Made by a program: the position numbers and the translations under genes. Below the pieces are notes generated by a model that saw only the letters and a list, made by a program, of their open reading frames with translations, made no database searches and was not told where the DNA came from. Below are positions 1-8,885 of a stretch of DNA of 19,911 nt, piece after piece. Numbering within the stretch: the stretch's first letter is position 1; every line of letters begins with the position of its first letter. Source of the DNA: an uncultured Fidelibacterota bacterium (GTDB lineage Bacteria; Fidelibacterota; Marinisomatia; Marinisomatales; TCS55); assembly GCA_913041075.1 (NCBI GenBank), contig CAJWGZ010000012.1, positions 1 through 19,911 of the forward strand, written 5' to 3'.

Positions 1-2
1 AC

Positions 3-122
3 AGTGTCAAGTGGTATGGTAAGGATAAGAGTGGTATTAGTGTAGCCAGCGGTATCTATTTTGTCCATATGACCACCAGTACCGGTAAGGTGCAGACCAA
101 GAAGGTGATGCTGCTGCGATGA
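3..122 (+). CDS. C-terminal end of a secreted protein with type IX-like sorting tail (partial)
   Basis: Only the last 39 codons are inside the window; the gene continues off the left edge. The peptide reads as a beta-sandwich tail with a D-K-S-G turn, then VASGIYFVHM, then a basic stretch ending KKVMLLR before TGA at 120-122. This pattern is typical of the FlgD-Ig/Por_Secre_tail family of C-terminal sorting domains, found on proteins exported through the type IX secretion system in FCB-group bacteria. Established family knowledge therefore suggests an extracellular or surface-attached protein, but nothing can be said about its main domain. Its stop overlaps the start of the next gene (ATGA), which suggests translational coupling. 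Confidence 0.7.
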   Translation, partial: SVKWYGKDKSGISVASGIYFVHMTTSTGKVQTKKVMLLR

Positions 123-772
123 AACATAGTAGACTATTACTATCGATATTTATCTTGCTGCTCATTTTCGCAGCCTGCCGCAAGCAGTGGAATGCCACGG
201 AGGAAGATATGGCCAATTACGGCTGGACTCTATATGAGCAGGGAGAGTATTTAGACAGCTATGAATGGTTCAGCAATTCCATCCGGGAAGATCTGGATTA
301 CCAGGACGGGTATAATGGTTTGGGCTGGACCTTTGGTAAGCTGGTGGAACTGGACAGTGCCGTGCAGGTCTTTGACGTAGGACTGACCAAGCCCCAGAAC
401 CCGCGGATGATTGATATTGTGGCCCATGATATCCTGGCAGGACTTACTTTTGCTCATAGTGCCTTAAAGCATGATTCCAGCGTAGTACACTATGGGGATT
501 CACTGATCTGGTTGATTAAACAGAAGATCGGTGAAAAGACCTGGATTTTCCCCCATGATTCCACGACCAATTACCTGGATGTACATGTTACGCTGGCGTT
601 GTCTTATTATGCTTTATCGGATTTTGCTGAGAGTCTGGGGCACGTCCAGTCGATCAAGACGGCCTTGAATCCAGCTTCACCGCCCTATGTGGTTAATACG
701 AACACAATAGTTGGTCGGGATCAACTCGCTGCCGAGATAGAATACCTGCAAAATTACCTGCGAGGCAGGTAA
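119..772 (+). CDS. Putative TPR-like outer-membrane lipoprotein
   Basis: This is a 217-residue protein with a short basic N-terminus, a hydrophobic stretch (residues 6-18) and a lipobox-like F-A-A-C with Cys20 as the expected lipidated residue. It is therefore probably a lipoprotein. Residues about 30-90 look like helical tetratricopeptide-type repeats (GWTLYEQGEYLDSYEWF, then GYNGLGWTFGKL and a following helix), a fold that usually mediates protein-protein contacts. I do not recognise a specific family. The ATG overlaps the preceding stop (ATGA) and no clear Shine-Dalgarno is visible, so coupling to the upstream secreted-protein gene is likely. A role as a surface or periplasmic scaffold is inference only. 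Confidence 0.75.
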   Translation: MKHSRLLLSIFILLLIFAACRKQWNATEEDMANYGWTLYEQGEYLDSYEWFSNSIREDLDYQDGYNGLGWTFGKLVELDSAVQVFDVGLTKPQNPRMIDIVAHDILAGLTFAHSALKHDSSVVHYGDSLIWLIKQKIGEKTWIFPHDSTTNYLDVHVTLALSYYALSDFAESLGHVQSIKTALNPASPPYVVNTNTIVGRDQLAAEIEYLQNYLRGR

Positions 773-784
773 TATGGTATTTTT
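754..784 (+). terminator. Stop-codon hairpin with weak T tract, possible terminator
   Basis: A perfect 8-bp inverted repeat (TTACCTGC at 754-761, GCAGGTAA at 765-772) with a GAG loop ends exactly on the TAA of the lipoprotein gene. A five-T run follows only at 780-784, seven bases after the stem, so termination may be weak. The next gene starts 150 bases further on, which fits the end of a transcript here. Confidence 0.35.
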
Positions 785-922
785 GAGTATGAGACGTGTT
801 GAATAATTAATTTTAATGATATTGGAAAGTTTTGTTATATTGGCCAGCTTTACGTTAAAAAGCAGAAAAATCCTGAAAAATAAAGATGATTAATTTGAAA
901 GATATTTAAAGCTGGTAAAATT

Positions 923-3136
923 ATGAAAATATTAAATATATTACTTAAAGTAACTATTATAACCTTAACAATATCATGTTATACTATAGCTCAAAGTAAG
1001 ATTAATGTGAACCATTTACTGGATTATGGTGGCTTAAAATTCATGCCTAATTCAGACAAACCATTTAATGGTAAAGTTTTTGAATTATATGACAATGGTC
1101 GAAAACACTGGGAAAAACGGTACATCAAAGGTATCGCGTTTGGCTATTACAGGAGCTGGTATAAAAACGGTCAGTTGGAGTTTAAGGGCCAGCTAAAACA
1201 GGGTCTTAAAAGCGGTTTATTTACATCTTATAACGAAGATGGAAAGAAAATCAAAGAGGCCCACTATAAGGCTGACATCTTACATGGTCCGTTCGTACTG
1301 TGGTTTACCAATGGGAAGAAAAATATAGAATGCAGTTATCAAAACGGCAATCTCAATATGAAATACACTAGTTGGTACGAAAATGGACACATGCTGGAAA
1401 GTACTACTTATGATAATGGGAAATTGATCGGCAGTTTTACATATTGGTATGAGAATAGTAATACCAAAGCCGAGGGCACCTATGTAAATGGATCACTTGA
1501 TGGAAAATATAGTGCCTGGACCGCGGAAGGTAATAAGTTTGAGGAAAAATCTTTTGAATCAGGTCTGCTCCATGGTATTAGCATTAGTTGGTATGATAAC
1601 GGTAATAAAAAAGAGGATATCAATTACAGCTCTGGTAGAAAGAATGGGTTGTCATCAACTTGGACAGAAAATGGGCAGTTAAAACAACAAATACATTACA
1701 AAAATGATATTTTGGATGGTGCAAGCATTTTTTGGTATGCAAATGGATCTAAAAAGAGTGAAATAAATTACAAGGATGGTGGATTGAACGGACCGTTTGT
1801 GCACTGGTATGAAAATGGACAAAAACAAAAAGAAGGGTACAATATTGACGGCGAAAAATTTGGTATCTACACTGATTGGTATAAAAATGGTCAAAAGCAG
1901 GAAGAACGAACCTACAGCTATGGGATGTGGGATGGCCCCAGTTCCGTATGGTATGAAAATGGTCAGAAAATGGAATCGGGTGGCTATAAAGATGGTCTTC
2001 CCCATGGTGTATTCGTGCATTGGAATGAACAGGGTCAAAAAATAGAAGAAGGAAAGTATAAAAACGGTCAGCGTGTGGGACTGTATACTTTCTGGTATGA
2101 TAATGGGCAAAAGCATCAGGATCGTAATTATGTTGATGGCGTGTGGGAAGGACCAACCACAGTCTGGTATGAAAATGGCCAGAAAAAGAAAGTCGGAGTA
2201 AATAAAGCGGGCAAGGAACATGGCAAATGGACCTTCTGGGATAGAAATGGCGTTAAAAGTAAGGTCGTAGATTTTACAGATGGTAAAATTGATGGTGATC
2301 TGGTTGAGTTTACCAAGATGGGAGAAGAGGATGGCCGCCGAACGTACAGTAATGGCCGATTACAGGATGAATGGTCCTACGAATATGAATACTATGATAA
2401 TGGTGAATTAAAAACAAAAAGATCTTTTAATAACGGTGTTAAGATTGGTCTCTGGACTACTTGGTTTAATAATGGCCAGAAAAAGGAAGAGGGGAAATGG
2501 GAAAATAACCAGTATATGTTACTCAATCGCTGGAATAAGAACGGCAAATTCTTGGTGAAAGATGGCAATGGCGGCTGGGTCAGCAAAAATGAAGATGGAT
2601 CAAAAAAACATAAACAAATGTATGTGGATGGAGTATTGACCGTTGATTTATCCTTTGTGCAAGAATATTTTGATAATGGACAGTTGAAATCAGAAAAAAG
2701 TTATCAGAATGACAGTCCTGATGGCGATTGGTCCACCTGGCACAAGAATGGCCAGAAGCAGGAGCAAGGTTTATGGAAGAATGATGAATATTTCTTAATC
2801 AATCGGTGGAGTAGTACAGGAAAGTTCCTTGTCGAAAATGGTGACGGTGGTTGGGTATCTAGAGTGTCAGATGGCAGGAAAAAATGGAAAAAAATGTACA
2901 AGGATGGGCAGCTTGTCGGCAAATGGACTTATAAATATACCGAACATGAAAATGGTCAGATCAAATCCGAAGTCAGTTACAAGAACGGTATTCGCGATGG
3001 TGCTTGGATCGTTTGGCACGAGAATGGCCAAAAGAAAGAAGAGGGTTTGATCCGCGATGGTATCGAAACGGGTGAATGGACATTCTGGGATGAAGATGGT
3101 AATATCACTGAAATAAAAAAGTACGACAGCAACTGA
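923..3136 (+). CDS. YwqK-type MORN_2 repeat protein, secreted
   Basis: This 737-residue protein starts with a hydrophobic signal sequence (about residues 5-24) and is otherwise built from roughly two dozen repeats of 22-23 residues. The core resembles W-Y-E-N-G-Q-K-x-E-E-x-x-Y-K-D-G-x-x-x-G, the pattern of the MORN_2/YwqK repeat family (annotated 'toxin-antitoxin system YwqK family antitoxin' in many genomes). Near the C-terminus a longer unit of about 92 residues repeats in tandem, with matching D/E-N-G turns at residues 492-494, 584-586 and 676-678. Such repeats form elongated beta-hairpin solenoids; no catalytic motif is visible and no toxin gene adjoins it. Cys19 could be read as a lipobox (T-I-S-C), but the residue at -3 is poor, so simple secretion is preferred. 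Function unknown. Confidence 0.8.
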   Translation: MKILNILLKVTIITLTISCYTIAQSKINVNHLLDYGGLKFMPNSDKPFNGKVFELYDNGRKHWEKRYIKGIAFGYYRSWYKNGQLEFKGQLKQGLKSGLFTSYNEDGKKIKEAHYKADILHGPFVLWFTNGKKNIECSYQNGNLNMKYTSWYENGHMLESTTYDNGKLIGSFTYWYENSNTKAEGTYVNGSLDGKYSAWTAEGNKFEEKSFESGLLHGISISWYDNGNKKEDINYSSGRKNGLSSTWTENGQLKQQIHYKNDILDGASIFWYANGSKKSEINYKDGGLNGPFVHWYENGQKQKEGYNIDGEKFGIYTDWYKNGQKQEERTYSYGMWDGPSSVWYENGQKMESGGYKDGLPHGVFVHWNEQGQKIEEGKYKNGQRVGLYTFWYDNGQKHQDRNYVDGVWEGPTTVWYENGQKKKVGVNKAGKEHGKWTFWDRNGVKSKVVDFTDGKIDGDLVEFTKMGEEDGRRTYSNGRLQDEWSYEYEYYDNGELKTKRSFNNGVKIGLWTTWFNNGQKKEEGKWENNQYMLLNRWNKNGKFLVKDGNGGWVSKNEDGSKKHKQMYVDGVLTVDLSFVQEYFDNGQLKSEKSYQNDSPDGDWSTWHKNGQKQEQGLWKNDEYFLINRWSSTGKFLVENGDGGWVSRVSDGRKKWKKMYKDGQLVGKWTYKYTEHENGQIKSEVSYKNGIRDGAWIVWHENGQKKEEGLIRDGIETGEWTFWDEDGNITEIKKYDSN

Positions 3137-3199
3137 ACGTATTTTAGCCGCAATAGCTTTTTACTTATATTCAGAACTTAGCGTAGATTTCTTACCGTA

Positions 3200-3287
3200 G
3201 GAGAGGTGGCAGAGCCTGGCTGAATGCGCCGCACTCGAAATGCGGTATACACCTAGTGTATCGGGGGTTCGAATCCCTCCCTCTCCG
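3200..3287 (+). tRNA. tRNA-Ser (anticodon CGA)
   Basis: The cloverleaf can be drawn fully. The acceptor stem is GGAGAGG (3200-3206) with CCTCTCC (3280-3286) and discriminator G3287. The anticodon stem is CCGCA/TGCGG, closing loop CTCGAAA with anticodon CGA at 3236-3238. The T-arm is GGGGG, TTCGAAT, CCCTC. The long variable arm and 88-nt length are characteristic of class II serine tRNAs. It reads UCG codons. The 3' CCA is not encoded: CAG and then the ATG of the next gene follow directly. Confidence 0.95.
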
Positions 3288-3290
3288 CAG

Positions 3291-3719
3291 ATGTTTGATA
3301 AACAATTTTCACGCACAGATTTTGATTATTGGGTAACACTGGCGACACGCTGGGGTGACCTTGACGCCATGCAGCATGTTAATCATGCTGCTTACCTTAC
3401 ATTTATGGAAACTGCCCGGCTAGAATATTATGAATATCTGGGTTTTGAAAATCGGAATTGGGATCACAAAGAGGGAATAATACTTGGTTCCATGACGGTC
3501 TATTATCACCAGCAGGTGCTGCACCCAGCTCAATTGGACATCGGTCAACGAATAAGCAGAGTTGGACATAAAAGTTTTGATATTCTCACCGGAATATTTG
3601 TTGCGGACCAAGATATACCGGCCTTAACAGCAACATTCACTGTCGTTTGCTTTAATTATAAGAAAGATACCACAATTCCTGTGCCGGATAAGATCCGGGA
3701 TAAATGCAGGGAATTATAA
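3291..3719 (+). CDS. Acyl-CoA thioesterase, 4HBT hotdog family
   Basis: This 142-residue protein has the single-hotdog length and pattern of the 4-hydroxybenzoyl-CoA thioesterase superfamily. Strand one is VTLATRWGDLDAMQHVNHAAY (residues 15-35), followed by the long hotdog helix FMETARLEYYEYLGF. Asp25, His29 and Asn31 lie where YbgC/FadM-like enzymes carry their active-site D-x-x-x-H-x-N region. It probably hydrolyses acyl-CoA thioesters in the cytoplasm; the substrate cannot be read from sequence. I chose ATG 3291 because longer readings would start inside tRNA-Ser. Only three bases separate it from the tRNA and no Shine-Dalgarno can fit outside the acceptor stem. Its stop overlaps the start of the next gene (TAATG). 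Confidence 0.85.
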   Translation: MFDKQFSRTDFDYWVTLATRWGDLDAMQHVNHAAYLTFMETARLEYYEYLGFENRNWDHKEGIILGSMTVYYHQQVLHPAQLDIGQRISRVGHKSFDILTGIFVADQDIPALTATFTVVCFNYKKDTTIPVPDKIRDKCREL

Positions 3720-6523
3720 TGTCCGCCGATCAACTGACGCTACACAGGAAACTAATTGATCGTCTGGCTTATGCCCATGATGCCAGTATGTATCGCCTGG
3801 TACCGGAAGCTATTGCTCGTCCAGAAAATGAGAGTGATGTAAAAGGTCTGCTGGAATATGCCCAGAGTAGTGGTACTTCCATAACCTTTCGTGCAGCCGG
3901 TACTTCCTTGTCAGGTCAAGCCGTGACAAAAGGAATAATCGCTGAGGTGGTTCGCGGATGGAAGCGGCATGAGATATTGGACAATGGTGCCGCCATTCGA
4001 ATGCAGCCTGGTATTATTGGTGGTCGTGCAAACCTGCATCTGCAGCCCTATCATCGTCGTATTGGTCCAGATCCCGCTTCCATCGAATCTGCCATGATTG
4101 GTGGGATCATATCCAACAATTCTTCAGGGATGGTTTGCGGTGTAAAACATAATTCCTATCACACGTTGCGGCATATCCGTTTTATTTTGGCAAATGGAAA
4201 CTGTTACGATACCTCCAACGTGGATGATTATGGAAAATTTCTAGACGTAGAAAAAGATCTATGTACCGGATTGTTATTGTGCAGAAAAGAAATCGCGACC
4301 AACAGTGCTTTGAATAATAAGGTGCGGCGAAAGTACAGCATTAAGAATACGTTGGGATATTCTTTGAATGCATTCATCGACTTTGATCATCCCTTGGATA
4401 TTTTTGCTCACCTGCTGATCGGTGCGGAGGGTACCTTGGCGTTTTTCAGTTCGGTGACTCTAAATACCATACCTGATCCACCTTATAAGACTACTGGTTT
4501 GGCACTTTTCAAGGATGTAACAGCCGCAGCAGCGGCCATACCCTATTTGAGCGATAGCGGGGCTGCCGCAGTAGAACTGATGGACGCCGGTGCCCTAAGT
4601 ACGGCTAAATACCTGGATGAACCACCTTACGATTATAGGAAACTAAGCCCCGATAACGCGGCCCTATTATTTGAGTATCAAAAACAGGATTCGGCAGAAT
4701 TAGACCTAGTAGAAAAGGATGCCCAAAAACAGATCATTGGATTGCAAGGTAGTTTGCCCCAGGGTATGCAGCGCCAGGCTGATAATCGTATTAAACTTTG
4801 GAAAATTCGCAAGGGCTTATATCCGTCAGTAGGTGCCATCCGTAAAGCTGGTACGAGTTTTATTACGGAAGACCTCTGTTATGATTACCGGGATCTACCA
4901 GAAGTTGTGAGCGAGATGCGAATAATATTTGATCGTTGGCATTATGATGATGCGGTCATTTTTGGCCACGCGAAGGATGGTAATTTGCATTTTGTTGGTT
5001 CGGTCGATTTGAATACACCATCGGGCATAAAATTATTTGAAGGTCTGATCAATGACCTGGTCGACCTTACAGTTGGGAAATTTCAAGGTTCATTAAAAGC
5101 CGAACACGGTACCGGCCGGAATATGGCTCCATTTGTGGAAAAAGAATGGGGCAAGGAACTATATGATATCATGCGGCGGGTCAAAGCGGTTGCTGATCCA
5201 ATGAATATTCTTAATCCAGGGGTTATTTTAAACAATGATAGTAAGGTCCATTTAAAAGATCTCAAACCGATGCCATTGGTCAATAATATTATCGACCTTT
5301 GTATCGAATGCGGATTTTGCGAACATGTTTGTCCTTCCCGGGAATTAACCTTAACTCCCCGTCAGAGGATCGCCATTTCCAGGGATATTAATTTAATGAA
5401 AGCAGCTGGCGATGATTCCTGGCGTGCTGTGGCCCAGGATATGCAATACCAAAGCATCGACACCTGTGCTACGGATGGGTTGTGTGCTCTTTCCTGTCCG
5501 GTGAATATTAATACGGGCCATTTTACGAAAGAATTACGAGACACAGGTCACGGTCCATTATCCGAAATGGTAGCCGGATGGACAGTGCACCATTTCAAGT
5601 TTGTGCAATCAGCCGTACGTTTTTTCAATAGCCTGCTTCATTTTACTGCAAAATGCATCGGTGCTACTATCACTTCCGGAATAGCCCGTGGTCTACACAC
5701 GTTGACCTTGGGAAAAACACCGCTGTGGGATGTGGATATGCCTAGGACAGTTCCAAAATACGATATGCATGAACTAGGTCAGGGCAAACCGTATCTTTAT
5801 TTCACGTCCTGTATTAACCGTGTTTTCCAACCAGGTGACAAGAATGAGTCTTTGGTTGATGTGATGGGTCAGATCGCCAGTTTGACGGGTATTAAATTAC
5901 TGATCCCGGAAAATATCGATCACGTTTGTTGTGGTACTCCTTACAGTTCAAAGGGGTATAGCGCGGCTAGCCAGGCCATGGCTAGGAAAACGATAGCTAT
6001 GCTTTATGAGAGTTCCAATAAGGGGACTATTCCCATAGTGGTCGATACCTCGCCGTGCACCTATCAATTAACAACTTTATTACCGCTTCTGGATGATAAC
6101 CATAAAGAACTGTACCAACAACTGACCTTGATGGACTTGATACCATTTCTGGAGGGCCTTGTCCATAACAATCCGACTCCGCAACTGCAGCGCCATTCAA
6201 TTTTACATCCGACTTGTTCCACAGAAAAGATGGGTAACATTGAATCCTTGCTGGCCCTTGCGAATACTTGTGCTGAAGAAACAACGCTACCTATTAATCG
6301 CGGCTGCTGTGGTTTTGCAGGTGATCGTGGCTTGCTGGTTCCGGAATTAACCGCTAGCGCTACCCAATTTGAAGCAGATGAACTTGTCGATTGTGATCCT
6401 GGCTCTTTTGCGTATTCATCAAGCAAGACCTGTGAAATTGGGATGCAGCGAGCCACAGGTCGCAACTATGAATCGATCGCACTGTTGGTGCGGGACTATT
6501 TATCCCAGGACGGGGTGAACTAG
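3719..6523 (+). CDS. FAD-linked and Fe-S oxidoreductase, GlcD-GlcF fusion (D-lactate dehydrogenase-like)
   Basis: This 934-residue fusion has an N-terminal FAD_binding_4 domain: the PP-loop FRAAGTSLSGQAV lies near residue 60, followed by GPDPASIESAMIGG and IGAEGTLAFF. A FAD-oxidase C-terminal domain follows (FGHAKDGNLHF, LKAEHGTGRNMAPF). The C-terminal third holds a ferredoxin-like region with CIECGFCEHVCP from Cys528 and CATDGLCALSCP from Cys583. Two CCG cluster motifs start at Cys737 and Cys863. This architecture matches D-lactate dehydrogenase (cytochrome)/glycolate oxidase-type enzymes, which oxidise 2-hydroxy acids and pass electrons to the membrane chain. The exact substrate is uncertain. 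ATG 3719 has AGGGAA upstream and overlaps the thioesterase stop; an ATG at 3704 would add five residues. The pairing suggests acid or acyl catabolism. Confidence 0.88.
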   Translation: MSADQLTLHRKLIDRLAYAHDASMYRLVPEAIARPENESDVKGLLEYAQSSGTSITFRAAGTSLSGQAVTKGIIAEVVRGWKRHEILDNGAAIRMQPGIIGGRANLHLQPYHRRIGPDPASIESAMIGGIISNNSSGMVCGVKHNSYHTLRHIRFILANGNCYDTSNVDDYGKFLDVEKDLCTGLLLCRKEIATNSALNNKVRRKYSIKNTLGYSLNAFIDFDHPLDIFAHLLIGAEGTLAFFSSVTLNTIPDPPYKTTGLALFKDVTAAAAAIPYLSDSGAAAVELMDAGALSTAKYLDEPPYDYRKLSPDNAALLFEYQKQDSAELDLVEKDAQKQIIGLQGSLPQGMQRQADNRIKLWKIRKGLYPSVGAIRKAGTSFITEDLCYDYRDLPEVVSEMRIIFDRWHYDDAVIFGHAKDGNLHFVGSVDLNTPSGIKLFEGLINDLVDLTVGKFQGSLKAEHGTGRNMAPFVEKEWGKELYDIMRRVKAVADPMNILNPGVILNNDSKVHLKDLKPMPLVNNIIDLCIECGFCEHVCPSRELTLTPRQRIAISRDINLMKAAGDDSWRAVAQDMQYQSIDTCATDGLCALSCPVNINTGHFTKELRDTGHGPLSEMVAGWTVHHFKFVQSAVRFFNSLLHFTAKCIGATITSGIARGLHTLTLGKTPLWDVDMPRTVPKYDMHELGQGKPYLYFTSCINRVFQPGDKNESLVDVMGQIASLTGIKLLIPENIDHVCCGTPYSSKGYSAASQAMARKTIAMLYESSNKGTIPIVVDTSPCTYQLTTLLPLLDDNHKELYQQLTLMDLIPFLEGLVHNNPTPQLQRHSILHPTCSTEKMGNIESLLALANTCAEETTLPINRGCCGFAGDRGLLVPELTASATQFEADELVDCDPGSFAYSSSKTCEIGMQRATGRNYESIALLVRDYLSQDGVN

Positions 6524-6608
6524 ATCACTGGAAGTAATTACATAATTCACTAAATTAAACCTGCTTTTTTTGTTATTTTGAATAATTATCAACTGAACTA
6601 GAACGGGC

Positions 6609-8885
6609 ATGCACACAAAACACAAAACAATTATTCTATTGTTTACCATAATAGTCAATATCGCAGGTGCTGCCCCCATCGCCAGAATCATGAAATCCGA
6701 AGGTAATGTGCTCATAAAACGAATGGGCAAATCCACGTTTACCATTCCTGGTAAGCCAGGACTGGGAATTAATAATGGGGATGCGATCAAAGTAGGAGAA
6801 GAGGGCTTTATGGTGGCTATTTTTATCGATGATAAATCGGTCATTAAAATTAGGGAAAAGACCCAATTTGAATTTATTGAATCATCCAACTCCCGAACGC
6901 TGGATGTTGAACAAGGTACGATGTTCTTTGATATAAAAAAAGAAGGGCGAACCAAGACATTCCGTGTAGAAACACCCGTTTCAGTTGCATCTGTGAAGGG
7001 TACTGATTTTGCGGTGGTTTCCAGCCCAGCAGGCATTGACCAAGTTTTCTGTGCCACGGGACAATTGGATGTGCAAAATTTGGTCAGTGGTCAATCTGTA
7101 GTGATTGGGGCGGGTCAAAAAGCAATTTCCAATGCCATGGGTAATGTGATGGAACTGCCTTTCACGCCGGATGATTATCCATCAGATCCAGAAGGGGTAC
7201 AGCCGGAAATAGAGACTGAGCAAGAACCGGAATCTGAACCAGAACAACCGCAGCAGCAAAGGCAGGAATCAACTGACCAGGAAACGCAAGAAGAGCCGGA
7301 GGAAGAACCAGCAGAAGAACCTGATACGGAGGAAGATCAAGAGCAGGAACAAATGGAAAGTGATGATACGCCTTCACAACCACAGCCCAGCAAGCCGGAA
7401 CCAAAAAAACCATTTGGCATGGGTCTTGGCGTAGGATCAGTCACCATTGATGGTGTTCTTTACAACCAGGTTGCACTGCGACCCGAAATAAATATTGGCA
7501 AAATTGGAATTGGACTGGATCTAGTATTTTATATTGATAACAAAGGTAATATCAGAGAAGATGATTGGGATTTCAAAAGTGATCCAAGCAGGATATTTGA
7601 TAAGATATTATTCTTGCGCTGGGGTGAAGAATCAGATCCGTTCTGGGTCAAATTTGGTTCACTAGATAATGTCACACTAGGTTATGGTGGTATTTTGAGT
7701 GGGTATTCGAACATGATGGAATTTCCCGAGGTGCGCAGAATTGGGTTGAATACGGGGGTAAATATAGCCGGTATTGGTGGTCAATTATTTATGTCCAATA
7801 TGAAGGATTTTAGTCGAGGTGGTACACTCCTCGGCCTCCGTGGAACTTATAAAGTGACGGACTCGTTTCCCCTTACCGTTGGGTTAAATTTTATTACGGA
7901 TATGAATCAGTTCTCAGGATTGAAAGATATTGATGAGGATTTATACCCTGATATATTTGATGATTTTCCAAATGATGAAAATTATTACAATGATACGGAT
8001 GGCGATGGTGTCCCTGATATCCATCCGGGTGTAGAAGTTCCAGAAGGAGGTTGGGATATCGATGCCGATGGAGATAATATTTACGATGAGGATGATCCTG
8101 AACTCGTATTAAAAGGTGTACCGTTCAGCCTTGGTGATAACAAGTCATCCGTCACAGGCCTCGCATTTGATGTGGGTTATCCATTGCTTAAGAGTAAAGT
8201 ATTTTCTCTGGATGTATATACAGAGTTTAATTTTTTGAATTTCCCCGAAGTTGGTGCCCCGGATTCTCTGTTCTATAGACCTAATTACAGTGGTAAAAGT
8301 TTTTCTGTACCCGGGTTACGGGCCAGTTTGTTCAACTTTCTGCAACTGAGTTATGAATTCCGTATTAAGGATGGATATTTTGTATCCCAGTTTTTTGACC
8401 AGTCATATGATATAAATCGTGTAGTGCCAGAGTATATTGATGGTAGCGCAATAGTAAAAACAAAGGACATGACCCTGTTTGCGGACTCATCCATGAAAGA
8501 AGGTCTAGTGGGGCACTTTGGATCTATTAGTGCCGATGCTTTTGGATTTGGTAGTTTGTATGGTTCTTATACAAATATGACATCAGAGACGGATACGGTG
8601 AACAGTTTTGTAGCAGCATTGACATTAAACGCCGAGCGAATTCCGAAACTCAGCGAAGCAACAGCATTTTATCAACGTACTAATGATAAGAATCCCTTTG
8701 ATTTCGAAAATCCATCTGTGAACACCGTGATGGGGTATAGATTGGGTTACGAACTCGGCAAGGGTATTAGTGTAATTTGGGATTATCGTCAATTCTACCG
8801 CTACACGGGTGCGTTGAACGATGATGGCACAGGCAAACTTGAACCAGTAGTTCAAACTACGATAGAAACCTCATTCAATTTCTAG
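6609..8885 (+). CDS. FecR-domain protein with acidic linker and C-terminal beta-barrel
   Basis: This 758-residue exported protein has a signal peptide at residues 1-21. A FecR-type domain follows at about 50-145, with GDAIKVGEEGFMVAIFIDD, EQGTMFFDIKK and the conserved TPVSVASVKGTDF. Residues about 200-268 are an extremely Glu/Gln/Pro-rich linker. The remaining part (about 270-758) alternates aromatic and glycine-rich strands and ends in SFNF, suggesting an outer-membrane beta-barrel. An acidic insert carries two calcium-loop-like stretches, N-D-T-D-G-D-G near 461-467 and D-I-D-A-D-G-D near 483-489, resembling thrombospondin type-3 repeats. Classical FecR partners (sigma factor, TonB receptor) are absent here, so classical FecR signalling is not supported. 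The stop overlaps the GTG of the next small gene. Function unknown. Confidence 0.8.
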   Translation: MHTKHKTIILLFTIIVNIAGAAPIARIMKSEGNVLIKRMGKSTFTIPGKPGLGINNGDAIKVGEEGFMVAIFIDDKSVIKIREKTQFEFIESSNSRTLDVEQGTMFFDIKKEGRTKTFRVETPVSVASVKGTDFAVVSSPAGIDQVFCATGQLDVQNLVSGQSVVIGAGQKAISNAMGNVMELPFTPDDYPSDPEGVQPEIETEQEPESEPEQPQQQRQESTDQETQEEPEEEPAEEPDTEEDQEQEQMESDDTPSQPQPSKPEPKKPFGMGLGVGSVTIDGVLYNQVALRPEINIGKIGIGLDLVFYIDNKGNIREDDWDFKSDPSRIFDKILFLRWGEESDPFWVKFGSLDNVTLGYGGILSGYSNMMEFPEVRRIGLNTGVNIAGIGGQLFMSNMKDFSRGGTLLGLRGTYKVTDSFPLTVGLNFITDMNQFSGLKDIDEDLYPDIFDDFPNDENYYNDTDGDGVPDIHPGVEVPEGGWDIDADGDNIYDEDDPELVLKGVPFSLGDNKSSVTGLAFDVGYPLLKSKVFSLDVYTEFNFLNFPEVGAPDSLFYRPNYSGKSFSVPGLRASLFNFLQLSYEFRIKDGYFVSQFFDQSYDINRVVPEYIDGSAIVKTKDMTLFADSSMKEGLVGHFGSISADAFGFGSLYGSYTNMTSETDTVNSFVAALTLNAERIPKLSEATAFYQRTNDKNPFDFENPSVNTVMGYRLGYELGKGISVIWDYRQFYRYTGALNDDGTGKLEPVVQTTIETSFNF

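Noticed and set aside
829..845. A shared TTGTTA-A/T-A/T-TTG motif before several transcripts (also near 6570 and 11036), possibly a Bacteroidota-like promoter element
   Set aside because: The sites are A+T-rich, the distances to gene or RNA starts are inconsistent, and no matching upstream element is found, so chance is likely.
1679..2316. Long - strand frames of up to 180 codons under the YwqK gene
   Set aside because: They are antisense shadows kept open by the repeated coding units, show repetitive composition and have no family match or ribosome site.
1100..3100. Regular DNA repeats that could suggest a CRISPR array or minisatellite
   Set aside because: The period is about 66-69 bp and follows in-frame protein repeats with degenerate codons; there are no identical short repeats with unique spacers.
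3240..3290. Upstream extension of the thioesterase from an ATG inside tRNA-Ser
   Set aside because: The extension is tRNA anticodon-stem and T-arm sequence translated by chance; the hotdog family N-terminus begins at 3291.
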